From positions 372,001-436,000 of the forward strand of contig JAIWND010000009.1 of the NCBI GenBank assembly GCA_025330725.1: DNA of 64,000 nt, given 5' to 3'. The notes under the pieces are model-generated. The model was not told the origin of the DNA. It did not search any database and worked only from the letters and a program-made list of their open reading frames with translations. This stretch comes from Chlamydoabsidia padenii (lineage: Eukaryota; Mucoromycota; Mucoromycetes; Mucorales; Cunninghamellaceae). A program made the translations under genes and the position numbers. Each line of letters starts with the position of its first letter. Position 1 is the first letter of the stretch. Below are positions 22,320 to 33,029 of the stretch, piece after piece.

Positions 22320-23010
22320 CCTCTCATTTGTAGGCATTCATTCGTTGTGATCGGGACCAAGTTTGTTGTAATGGTATGACCTTCAACTCTGGCTACTCTC
22401 TCCTTCTCTCAAGACTCGGATCGTGGCCCGGGTACTACTTTTACCTTCAGTATTCCATCATGTAATAGGTCTTGACAAGCCCCGAATGACCTCTCTTAGC
22501 TCTGCATATACAAATTCTATGGTAAGCACCCTACTATCCACATCTTGTGATTATTAACTTTTAATATACTCATCCCACTTTTTTGTTTTATCTTTACTTT
22601 AATGCAACAGTACCGATAAAGTGAACATAATGCTGGGTATACTGCGTCTCTCTATCAAAGAAAAGTTGCTCCCATGACTGGCGTCCCGAAAAAGGTAAGT
22701 TTTTCCGATGTAAATCATCTCCTATTTGGTGAATAGAACTGGTGTGGCTATGGGTGACAGACAACTGGTTCATTAACAATAGAAGGGTAAACGGGAAAAG
22801 AAGAAGAGATATGGAAACGGGTAAATTGTCGACCCAGGGGAAGGGTACAATGAATCTGTATGTGAAATTTATGAATTATATTAAAACCGGATGGATATGT
22901 ATACTAATCATCTATTTGTATCTTTTTTGTATATATAGAATAGGCTTGATGAAAATGGTTGACAAACTAGCGTTAGAGGATGGTCCTTTAAGATGCTTGG
23001 ATCCAAGGTA
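22320..23010 (+). pseudogene. Possible decayed gene, plus strand
   Basis: Several exon-like pieces with splice signals occur in order: a piece after ttgtag at about 22334 reading RCDRDQVCCNG, a piece at about 22615-22694 reading HNAGYTASLYQRKVAPMTGV and ending at a canonical donor, and pieces around 22738-22786 and 22939-23009. Stops and frame breaks prevent joining them, and no family is recognised. Confidence is low; noncoding transcription is an alternative. Confidence 0.22.
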
Positions 23011-24296
23011 GATCACAAAAAATGAATGTATCATATCAACAAACTAATTAGTGTCCATCGACGAAGGGTCTGCCTGCTCATCAGGTCGATCAAGGCAACT
23101 GACATGTGATACAGCCGTGTCTCTCTGGTGAGCTATAAATCGTTGTGTAACATTATCTATTTCTGGTCAAATCCTAACATTGATGTCTAATAATTGCATA
23201 TCCTTTTATCATATCTTTAGATGACATTTTGGTGCATATGTTCAGGCAGAAAACGACTTGGGTAAATCTGTGGTATCTTTGGAATAGGCAAGAAACAAAA
23301 TGGGGATATCCATCAAGAGGGGGGGAAGGGAACAATGTACGGAGGCCGAATTACAGAACTTGCTGACACTTTCTTTATATTGACACTCATACCCAATTGG
23401 CTAGACTCACGGAACAAACATCGAAGAAGAAGGATGAAAACAGTAACGTGATTTTATTAGCGGGCAACACTTTGGAATGGGGCGCATAAAGAAGGCTGAA
23501 AACTCTTCATTGTCAAGAATACAAACAAATGGTTTGATCAACACATACACACTCCAAAACAAGCAAACCACCCGACAAGATACATCTACCTTTGACTCAA
23601 CAAGTCTTGTAACAACAAAAAGTGATGATCACTCTGACAACTTGGCATCTAAAAGATCCAGTCTCTAATAATTAGGAATAGATGTTTTTAATATCATTTA
23701 ATAAACTTGACCATTATCATTGGATGGTCCCTGTATACAATGGATTGAACCGAAAGGGATTGTTTGACATTGGTGACTAACGGAGGCTGCGAATGAAGAA
23801 ATTGCCTATTTGGTGTTAAAACCGGGATTGTGTAGGGGGGTAATGGGTGTTATGGTAACCATTATATTTGTGTGGGTTTCTGTGGGTGTGGGTAAAGTGA
23901 TATTTATGTTTTGTGTACAGGGAACTGAGGGCGGGGTTAAAAACTCTTCATAACTGGGTGAACTTTTTTTCTTTTTTTGATTTTTCACCTTTCTTTCGCT
24001 TTTTCCCCCTCCCTCCCTTCACATCTTCCCGTTTATCAATTCTCTCTCTCTCGCTCTCTCTTCTTCAACTATCTTAAGATCCTTATAGAAAGGTCACTAT
24101 TCTTACATCTTGCCCACACCCTTTTATACATACATATAATTAACAAGGCAACATTCATTCTCACCTTCACCACGACTCACACGATCAATCACACTCCTTT
24201 ATCCCATCTTTGATCGACTTGATATAACTCTATCTTAAACCACAACAACAACTAACAACCTATCTTTATACGTATACACAAACATTTATTGGAACT

Positions 24297-24953
24297 ATGG
24301 GTTGTTGCTTATCAGCCGAACGTGTGGAAGAAAAACAACGCCACCACGAAATCGAAACGCAGATCAAACGCGATCGTGATCATCTCAAGTCCGAAATCAA
24401 AATGTTACTTCTTGGTAAGTTGATCTCTTTATATCTTTACTCACCATGGGGGGGGGTAGTAAAAGGATGGTGGGGTGGGGTATGCGGGATTTGAAAAATA
24501 TTTTAAACTGAAAAATTCATCAAACTTTGTTTTTTTTAAATATACATTTGGAACGATGATACAGGGGCAGGGGAATCGGGAAAAACAACACTACTACGTC
24601 AAATGAAGCTTATTCATGATGGTGGCTTTACAATTGAAGAACGGGAAACATTCAAAGAGGTGATCTTCTCCAACACAATGCAATCCATGCGGGTAACAAT
24701 GGAAGCCATGACTGCCCTGAATATCCCATTCCAGCAACCCGGAAATGAAGCACATCGACGATTGATCATGGAAGCACATCCTCAGGTGGACTATTTGGCT
24801 CATGAATTGGTGGAAGCTATCTCTTGTCTTTGGAATGATCCCGGTGTTAAAAGTTGTGTAGATCGATCGAATGAATTCCAATTGAATGACTCGGCAAGAT
24901 AGTAAGTGAATGGAAAAACAAAATGGAATGACTCCTGCTTGCTTACTGATACA

Positions 24954-24993
<40 letters not shown>

Positions 24994-25749
24994 ATGCTAG
25001 TTACTTTGAATCTATCTTACGTATTGGTCAACCAAACTATATGCCAAGTGATCAAGATATCTTACGGTCTCGGGTCAAGTCAACAGGGATTACCGAAACA
25101 ACTTTTGCTATTGGCGACTTAACATATCGTATGCTGGATGTGGGTGGGCAACGATCCGAAAGAAAGAAATGGTTAGTCCATATAACACAAATACCATATG
25201 TATATTTAAGTGACTGATCTTTTTCTTCTTCTTCTTAGGATCCATTGCTTCGAATCATGTACGGCAGTATTGTTTATGGTGGCTATATCAGAATACGACC
25301 AGGTCTTGTTTGAAGACGAAACAGTGGTAAGTATATCTCATTCCACATTGATCTCCCTTTACTACCCTCCATACACCCTTTGTCTAACTTTTCTTTTCTT
25401 TTAGAATCGATTATCAGAATCACTCACCCTTTTCGACTCCATCTGTAATTCACGGTGGTTTATCAAAACATCGATCATTCTCTTCCTCAACAAAATCGAC
25501 CTGTTTGCCGACAAAATTGTCAAATCACCCATGTCCAACTTTTTTGATGATTACACCGGTGGCAATCGTTACGATGCCGCTTGTCAATATTTGCTACAAC
25601 GTTTTGTGTCTCTCAACACTCGCGCTGATACGAAACAAGTCTATACCCACTTCACCTGCGCTACCGATACGAAACAAATCACCTTTGTCATGTCAGCCAT
25701 CAATTCTATTGTTGTACATGAAAACTTACGGGATGTTGGTTTAATGTAG
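24297..25749 (+). CDS. Heterotrimeric G-protein alpha subunit
   Basis: Membrane-associated GTPase that couples G-protein-coupled receptors to effectors. Exons 24297-24414, 24565-24901, 25001-25171, 25239-25326 and 25405-25749 give 352 residues, the normal length. The N-terminus MGCCLS fits myristoylation at Gly2 and palmitoylation at Cys3/4. The P-loop GAGESGKTT is at residues 40-48. Switch I has RSRVKSTGI with the catalytic Arg, switch [14 protein letters not shown] with the catalytic Gln, NKxD is FLNKIDLF and the base-contact motif is TCAT. The C-terminus ends NLRDVGLM and lacks the Cys at -4 modified by pertussis toxin. All catalytic residues are intact. Introns hold a (CT)n microsatellite (about 24960-24991) and an exact CGGGATTTGAA at 24485-24495. 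Poly(A) signal at 26115-26120. Confidence 0.97.
24960..24991. repeat. (CT)n microsatellite in G-alpha intron 2
   Basis: About 15 CT units; serves as the pyrimidine tract of the intron. Confidence 0.85.
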
Positions 25750-27104
25750 ATGAAGATTACCCCCCCCCCTTTTTTTTTTACCCTTCACCTGTTTTTATTT
25801 GTCACTTTATTTATTATGCTTCATCCTCATTCTTCTACTTTATTAGTACTTGACCTTGTTACTGGTATCCTTCTTCATCTTTAACCAGGTGTTTAGTCTT
25901 TTTTATTTTTATTATATCGTCATTATACACACATTCTTGTTATTCTAGTTTTTTTTTTTTAAAAAAAAAAAAAAGACCTAATGGATTTTTATTCTTCCCC
26001 TTCTCCGAATCATTCCCTCCAATCTTTACATTGTTATCACATATCATATTAGGTCCATTTTATCTTTCCCCTCTTGTTTATTATCTATTGTCTTTATATA
26101 CATTTATTGATTCTAATAAAAATAATAAAACTTCAAACATCCAAATACCTAATATAAATCTAAATAAAGTTTTGTAAACTAAAAAAAAAGAATACCATCA
26201 TTTTGTACATGTGTAGCCAGAAGAAAGAACATCGCCGTCCTTCCGAGTACACATGACCCAATAAGGTAATCCACCATCCCTTAAAGAAGTCCCCCCTTAG
26301 TTAATGCAAGTGCGCGGAGTTGCGTGCGTTTAATGCCAAAGGACAAAGAGGCCAAAGTGGTAATACTGTTGTCTTGTTATCACTGGTGTTGATTGTTGCT
26401 GCCAGAATGCTGTATTGTGGAAGACCTGGTTACATAATCGTGGAAGCTTGATGTTGCCTTGATTGAAGAAAGAATGATGGCCAATATCAATGTTGTCGTG
26501 ACTTGACCAAGTAAAAACGATCAGATCCAACTATGAGAAGGAGAGAATCGTGTTCGCCTTCTTCTATAAGCAGCCATCGTGATCAAAACTGTTTTGCCTA
26601 TAGTATAAAAAAGAAGCCTAGTTTGTCGAGCCATGTATGCCTAGTATTATCGAGGAAGAAAGGTTAGGATTAGTGATTGTTACCTTTGGGAGGAGGAGGA
26701 GTTTATATTTTCCTATGCTTACCATATGATTGTTTTGAGTGGTACTTTATGTTTTCGCTGAGAGACTGGTGTATTGAGATCGCCCTTGGTTTTGAGTATC
26801 GTTTTATTATTCGAGTCCTAGAAGGCGAGCAAGAGAAAATTGATGTTAGTTGACCCTATTTTTCTGAGATATATGTTTAACAGAGTACTTTACCATTATG
26901 ACCAAGAATACTATATCATTCAGTAAGCCGTAGACATCTGGAGAGCAAGCACATATGGGGAGAGTGTAAAAGTGAAAGAGAAGGAATAAAGGGATTAGAA
27001 AATAATCTCTGCATGTATTTCAAATCCCGCCTGGCCTTATTCATTCGCCAGCCACCGGGCTTAATTTTTGTTTGTTTCTCTTCTTCTCTTTCTTCAATAT
27101 TACC
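25750..27104. other. Intergenic: long 3' flank and mL44 promoter
   Basis: Holds AATAAA signals near 26115 and 26126. An isolated minus open frame at 26330-26530 follows a plausible acceptor but has no upstream exon or known domain. TTCAAATCCCG stands at 27019-27029, 76 nt before the mL44 start. No gene is supported. Confidence 0.45.
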
Positions 27105-27227
27105 ATGTTTTTATCCAAGTGTCGCCCTTTGGCATTACGGTCTGTGCGTGCTGCTCGAGGTAATAATAAGAGCGATCTTTTAATGTATTCCGCTGTCGAT
27201 ACTTTTCTATTGAACTAACTAGATCCT

Positions 27228-27271
<44 letters not shown>

Positions 27272-28212
27272 GACAGTAACACCCGCCTTCTTCCACAGCC
27301 AACGTATCATTCAACAAGCGGTGAACGCCAGGACCTTTGATGCCACCAACGTAAACAACAGCAAAATCGATGCGGCTTTGTATGCATTCGGCAGCCGTGT
27401 CGGTCTTCAACATACCTTGTCCCCTGAACTTTTACAACAAGCTGTCACTCATGCCACTTTTGATGCCACACACAACAATCAAGCCTTGGCGTTCTTGGGT
27501 AAACAAACGATCTATTATTACACCATGGAATATGTGCACTGTAAATATCCTGATATGCCTGTGGATGCATTCAAGATGGTCATATCGGCGTATACTTCCT
27601 CCAAAAGCTTAACGTCCTTGGGTCGCCAACTTGGTTTACAACATGTCATGCGCTGGGAACGTCCTCAGGTAAGGTAGAGAGAGAGAAAAAAAAATAGGAG
27701 GTGGAGGTATGGAACTAACTATCTTTTGTATATAGTCTGTTGAAGATAGTGTGATGAATGGTCAAGCTTATGCTATTACTAGTTGTATCAATGCTTTGGT
27801 CGGTGCTGTGTATCAAACACAAGGACCTGAAGCAGCAAAGAAAATGGTCCACGATCATATCATCAGCAATAAACAAGTCGATCTTCTTGCCGCCTTTAGG
27901 GGAATGGAAGCCAAACGTCATCTCAGTGCCTTGTTAGTCAGATCCAAGAAAACTGCTGCTGTTTCTCGTCTGTTATCCGAAACTGGTCGTAAATCAAGCT
28001 CGCCGGTGTTTGTTGTTGGTGTCTTCTCGGATAATGAAAAACTTGGTGAAGGGTTTGGTAGCTCTTTGAAAATGGCCGAACATCGTGCTTGTCGGGATGC
28101 TTTGATGCGTCACTATGCTCAAGAACAAAAGGATTACATCTTGCCTTCAGATGCTCATCTTGTGGATTCTTATGTACCTCCTGTGTTGGGTGATACCGAA
28201 GCTATTGTTTAG
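27105..28212 (+). CDS. MRPL3: Mitochondrial large-subunit ribosomal protein mL44 (RNase III-like)
   Basis: Structural protein of the mitochondrial ribosome large subunit. Exons 27105-27159, 27277-27668 and 27736-28212 give 307 residues. The N-terminus (MFLSKCRPLALRSVRAARV) is a typical Arg-rich mitochondrial presequence. An RNase III-like fold follows, in which the catalytic signature is replaced: the position of NERLEFLGDS reads NNQALAFLGKQTIYYY, so no nuclease activity is expected, as is normal for mL44. The C-terminus is a dsRNA-binding domain (SPVFVVGVFSDNEKLGEGFG ... KMAEHRACRDAL). Intron 1 contains a T-run of 38. Convergent with the PhyH-family gene. Poly(A) signal at 28373-28378. Confidence 0.9.
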
Positions 28213-29386
28213 ATTACTACTCTATCCCCCCTCCCCTGTTTTACTATTATCATTAGAATGGACTCTTTTTTAAACATCATTCTCATCATCAACGCCCTCA
28301 CTTACTTTTATCTTTGTACATTTTGTGGGAAAGGAGGGCGTGGATTGTTTTTATGCTTATCATATCAAACATAATAAAGAAATCACTTTTATCATTTGTG
28401 GGACATGTGTTTGTATATTTATTTATGTCGTTACTCAAATAGGAATACCAATCGGTATATAACTCGCCCGACGATAACTTTTATTTAATGGTAGAGTAAT
28501 CTATGAGCAGTACGGTGTAGATCATTCATGCACTTGTTAAGGTCAGGTGCCACTCAAGATTGAATTCGAATCCCGCTGAAGAACCGTAGGCCTATTCATT
28601 GTCAGTCTCTGCTAATGATTGAAGTGATCGTGATTTTTCCAAATTGCGTTCCCATCCAATGTTTTTTAGTAATTCGAGCACTTGGGACCTTTGTGCCAGT
28701 TAGATCGAGATTAAAATGGGTGTGCATTGATCATTGAGTCCTCATCTTGAACACCAACATGTTCGGCCGTAGATTTCAGGCGAGTTCTGGAGGGAAATAA
28801 GTGTTGTCCGTAGAGTAGGAGGATCATGGTCGGAGACCGTATTCTGGTGAGAAGACTCTGTGTTTTTTTTCAAAGGTGAATTACTCGTCGTGTGGACTAG
28901 CTCTAACCGTGAGTGGGGGTTCGTCTAATCAAGAAATTCATGCAGAATCTGACTTTGTAATTCAAGTTCCGAATTTCGTTGGGAGGAGGAATATGTTGGG
29001 CGAGAAATTTAGGCCTAAAAATCAGGCCAGCTCGAGAGAGAAAAGGTTGGAGATGAAAAAAAAAATCATTTTCAAATCCTGGCACCCTGCACCAACTTAT
29101 ATTTCTAGAGATCCATTTCGTTAAAATCATACAAAAGATAATACCTTCTTGGCCCACATTTATTGAATTCAAAACTCGGCCTTGATGGTTGCCTGCATGT
29201 CAGGTCCAGTCTGCCCTTTAACATGTAAGAAGGAAGCCTACTAAATGTAAAAACAGGTGCTTTTGGAGTAAGTTAAGATCGTGTTTATTGGATATAATAA
29301 CATAATAATAATATAACAAAAGTAAAGTAAACTATATTTGAAAAAAGGGGTAGAGAGAGAGAGACTACAATTACTGAATACTATAT
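28213..29386. other. Intergenic with a family A repeat
   Basis: Contains the mL44 poly(A) signal, GAATTCGAATCCCGC near 28562, the family A copy at 28769-29030 and minus-strand TTTATT at 29284-29289. Open frames on both strands here follow the repeat and are not conserved. Confidence 0.5.
28769..29030 (+). repeat. Dispersed repeat family A, copy 2
   Basis: Same block order as copy 1: GTCGGAGACCGT, CTCGTCGTGTGGACTAGCTC, TTCATGCAGAATCTGACTTT, GGAGGAATATGTTGGGCGAG. It is flanked by two related segments, GTAGATTTCAGGCGAGTTCT at the left and TAAAAATCAGGCCAGCTC at the right, which look like diverged direct repeats at the element ends. Confidence 0.65.
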
Positions 29387-30480
29387 CTAATGGATAGGTT
29401 GAGATTCAAATTTGTCAAGGCCAGCACGAGTAGCCATAGATTGAGTATTTGCAAAAGGTATTTCCAAGGAATCAATCAAGGTGGCCTTGAAAGCATCAGT
29501 GTTCATCCAATCCAATCCATGCTGGAATACAGTTTTAGCACGATGATACCCTCCGTCAATTGTGCCCATGGAAGCATGTAATGTTGCCCGTTTTTTGTTG
29601 GAGAAGTATGCTGCCCGATGGAGGATGTTGTTGTCGTAAAATACGGTTTGCCCAGGTTTCAGATTCACTTGGAGTTGATTAGGCATATCGTGGCTTTTGG
29701 GATCGTTGATGGTGATGTCACGCTCTTTATCTGTTCGTATCCGGCGGTGAGAGTTGGGAACCACAAATAGGCAATCATCTTCATAAAGTGCCCTACGGAA
29801 AGAAAGACTATATTTCAATACATTGGTTTTTATTATTATTTCATATTGTAAGACTTACGTGTTCCATTGTGTACCATAATGTGGTATAGCCAATAATTGT
29901 TCTTCCATGTCATGAGTGGCTCCCACAGGAATAGCATCCCGGTGCCAAGTCAGATCAAAATCATGATGTTGGGGATTGACCAGTAGATTAAATAGCTCTA
30001 TTCAAATAAAGAAGAGAGGTATTATTAGTATCGAGTTTTGTATGTCCCCTTTTCACCAACACACTTTACTTATTTACCAAACTGAAGACCATCCCGTTTT
30101 GTATCAAGTAACTGGCATACAGCATTCAAAAGAGCATCCGAGCCATACCATTCCATAAAGACAGGTTCACCCAATTCAGGATGTAGTACATGCTGAACAC
30201 CCCACACATCGTCACCTTTTGTCCAAGGTGGGAATTGAGTACCAACCAAACGACTAGAATGTATAAACCACACTTTAGTTTAGTTCCATACGTTTTACAA
30301 CAACTGGTTTTTTTGTACTTACCAATGTTTCCATTCCCCACTGCGAGCCTTGTTGATAACCCGTTCACAGGCATCCCTTAGTTTGAGTAATTGTTCTTCT
30401 GAAATTAGATTATCCACAATAACATAGCCATTGATCTTGAGAGCTTCTTCAATAGGTACGTTATTAATGTCGGTAAGCAT
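29387..30480 (-). CDS. Phytanoyl-CoA dioxygenase (PhyH) family protein
   Basis: Predicted Fe(II)/2-oxoglutarate-dependent oxygenase; substrate not predictable from sequence. Exons on minus 30323-30480, 30078-30253, 29859-29997 and 29387-29792 give 292 residues. The iron triad is visible: HxD in LTWHRDAIPVG and the distal His in FYDNNILHRAAYFSNKKRA. The nearby Arg of KKRA is a candidate 2-oxoglutarate contact. The N-terminus NGYVIVDNLISEEQLLKLRD is the usual PhyH opening. No peroxisomal PTS1 is present (it ends SQPIH) and no presequence is obvious, so a cytosolic location is likely. TTCAAATCCCG (30550-30560) lies 70 nt upstream of the start. Minus poly(A) signal at 29284-29289. Confidence 0.9.
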
Positions 30481-30833
30481 GTGTCGAGGTTTAGAAAGAG
30501 GGAAGACAAGGGAGAGAAAAAAAAAAAAGTGGGTACTTTTTATTCGGATTTCAAATCCCGCTTCCCACGCCCACCATATGATCATGCTTATTTCTTCATC
30601 TTCCACCCTTCCATGATTGTCTTTTAATAATCTGATTACATAATACATAGCCATAACCACAACTGAAAACTTTGATCGACTTCTTATGTAACAAAGAATT
30701 ACTTTTTACAAAAAATAGAAAATCACCCCCTGTCGGGATTTGAATGTTATCCTTCCCCCTTTTTTTTTGTTTCACTGTAAAGTTTATTATCCATCATGCA
30801 AGCGGAAAAAAAAAAATGAAAGTAAAATTGAAT
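30481..30833. promoter_or_regulatory. Promoter of PhyH-family gene with two CGGGATTTGAA motifs
   Basis: Carries TTCAAATCCCG at 30550-30560 and CGGGATTTGAA at 30734-30744, in opposite orientations, plus the minus-strand poly(A) signal (TTTATT, 30783-30788) of the thioesterase gene. Function of the motifs is unknown. Confidence 0.4.
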
Positions 30834-32578
30834 CTACATAGTAGGACCAGTACCAGGCAATGGACCCAAATCTTCCAACAGTAACTGTCGTGCATGCATC
30901 CCATGAATGCGGCGTCTCCTGCCGTCCAACCACAGCATGATTTCTGCATAAGTGCGGGGTAAAACACGTGGCACTTTGATATGATCGTCCGTGCATGACA
31001 AGGTAAAGTAAAACACATTGGTGGTTTCCTTTGTGTTCTTTTCAATATCAATCACAGCGGCCACCACACGGACCTGGATCGAGCGATGAGGATACCCCGG
31101 GGCATACACGATACCTGCCTTCATGGACAAGAGCGAGCCGACAAACACCGGTTTCCTAAACGTGACACCATCCATCGACAAGACAATGGGAGCCTTGGAG
31201 CGCAGAAAAGTACTGGCGGTAGCAAAAGAAAGTTCCAGGGCCTTTTTCATGATGAAGCCACCAAAGATATTGTTATGCACGTTCCTGAATTGGGCATGAC
31301 AGAGAATCAAAGTGTCTCGTCTTGTGTCAGACATCCACACACAATCATCGGGTAACGGGCGGCGTTCATCCGGTGACAGCGTGCTGGCAAAATCATCGCC
31401 ATCTCGATTGTTGGTGTTGTTGTAAACGTATTGCGAGGATTCCAGGAACATATCGTGCATTTCTAGACTTTCTTGGGCCGTCGGAGCTTGTCTCGCTAGG
31501 GACGATTCGCTTTCTTTTTTCTTTCGTCGCTTGTTCATCTTGGCCACGTCCCGTAATCTTTCCTCAGCAGGCGACGTTGTTCGCAATGGGTTGATCTTGA
31601 CTGGTTTATGGCTGCATGAATCTACCGCCACCATCGTGAATCGGGTCGCTAGTACCGTATTTGCATTCAAGTAACTGTTTCTGGCAATATCAATATCATC
31701 CTTATTTTCATTCGCCGCCGCCGTCTCCGATACAATTTCACCCTTGATGAATACTAAAAGACCCTTTTGTGTCAGTCTCTCTTTCTCTCATTTACTATCT
31801 ACTTACTTTCCATCGAACTGTTTCCCACATAGGTAACATTGCCACTAAGCCTGTAGTTCTCCACTGCCTTTGGTAAAAACAAATCCAGTCGATCAACACT
31901 TGCTGTCACGATCGTCACTGGTGATGCATCAGGATCATTATTGTCAATATGTTTATAAGCAATGGCACCAGCAAGAGCATCCAGATCTATTGAAATCCCG
32001 ACAGACCAAAAAAAAAAAAAGGATCAGTTCACTGATTTTGGTCGACCAGTTCTATGTTTTCCCCCTTACCTTCTAACAATTTCCCAGTTCGTATACGTCC
32101 ATCCACAAAGATATACTCTTCCAATAACTCGGGGGACGATTTGAAGGGTAAATAAAAGTCCATATGACTCTCTGCCATCTGGAAGAGTCATTCATGCATG
32201 ACATATTAATTCACATTCCGACACATCCCGACAACTTTTTTTTTTCTTCTTACCGTTTTCTCTATAAGCACTCGTTCCTTGGTAGGTTTCTTTGTAGTAT
32301 TTTTCTTATTCTCATGATGGATAATCTTATCCATCCAAAAAGAAACCGGTCGTACCGTATATACTTTGGCTAAAATATAAAAAAAAAAAGAGGGAGAGAG
32401 AATATACCCATTAGTTAATCATGGAGCTTTTTTCGAATCCCGACTTACATGGGGACTCATTGTGCTCGGAAGAAAACCAACGACAGAGTGGGATGCTGAT
32501 CGATGGTAGTCGTGTGCGATAGAAAGGAAGTGAGGCTGATAATCTATGCCTTGCAGGAAGACTAAGTTTAGTAAACAT
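30834..32578 (-). CDS. Mitochondrial acyl-CoA thioesterase, ACOT9-like double hotdog
   Basis: Hydrolyses acyl-CoA to free acid and CoA, most likely in mitochondria. Exons on minus 32449-32578, 32254-32369, 32070-32178, 31807-31986 and 30834-31753 give 484 residues. The N-terminus (FTKLSLPARHRLSASLPFYR) is rich in Arg/Ser and hydrophobic residues, as in a presequence. The first hotdog holds YIFVDGRIRTGKLLEDLDAL and VTIVTASVDRLD. The second holds HAQFRNVHNNIFGGFIMKKA, the family signature, and VLSMDGVTFRKPVFVGSLL. A Lys/Arg-rich linker (NKRRKKKES) separates the two. Length and domain order match ACOT9/10. An intron carries the variant TTGAAATCCCG near 31988, and CGGGATTTGAA (32657-32667) lies about 80 nt upstream of the start. 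Confidence 0.9.
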
Positions 32579-33029
32579 GGCAAAGGACAAGAAAGAACAA
32601 AAAAAGAGTAAAATAGAAAAGAAAGAAAGAAAAATTTTATTACTGTGCATTGATGTCGGGATTTGAATCCGATGGTATCAAAGGAAGGGGTTTGCCATAT
32701 GTATCATTCAGATCATGACAATAGCAACAAAGCCCTCTATACACTACCATTCCTATTGCTTTTCAATACATTGATATGCAAGAAGGAACAAAATATACCC
32801 ACATTGAACCATCCTGAAGACTTTTTTGATTTCTTATTACAAATCTTTGATGTGTCTCCATTACCAAATTGAGGAACCCTCGAAGATCTGAAACCAAAAT
32901 AACCCAGGATAATCTATGTAGAAGAAAAAAAAAAAAAAAAAAAGACAGCAAGTGCAACAATCATTATCATATCATAATAAAGCATTTTATTAAATCCCCG
33001 ATTTTACAAACAAACAATAACAACTATAA
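32579..33029. other. Intergenic between two minus-strand genes
   Basis: Thioesterase promoter with CGGGATTTGAA at 32657-32667, an A-run near 32923-32943 and the kinase-gene poly(A) signal on minus (32986-32991). No gene seen. Confidence 0.45.

Larger units (their letters stand above)
17804..24296. other. 6.5-kb gene-poor interval with repeats and decayed exons
   Basis: No intact gene could be built here. The interval contains four copies of repeat family B (one inverted, three in tandem), one copy of family A, a GC-rich inverted repeat, T-tracts of over 25 (about 20731-20757 and 21965-21997), and at least two stretches where exon-like segments with splice signals remain but the frame is broken. 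An open frame of 63 codons at 23477-23668 has no recognisable domain. The last 350 bp are the CT-rich promoter and leader of the G-alpha gene, including GGCGGGGTTAAAAA at about 23931. Confidence 0.5.

Noticed and set aside
26330..26530. 66-codon minus frame after a plausible acceptor
   Set aside because: No upstream exon, no domain and no minus poly(A) signal nearby.
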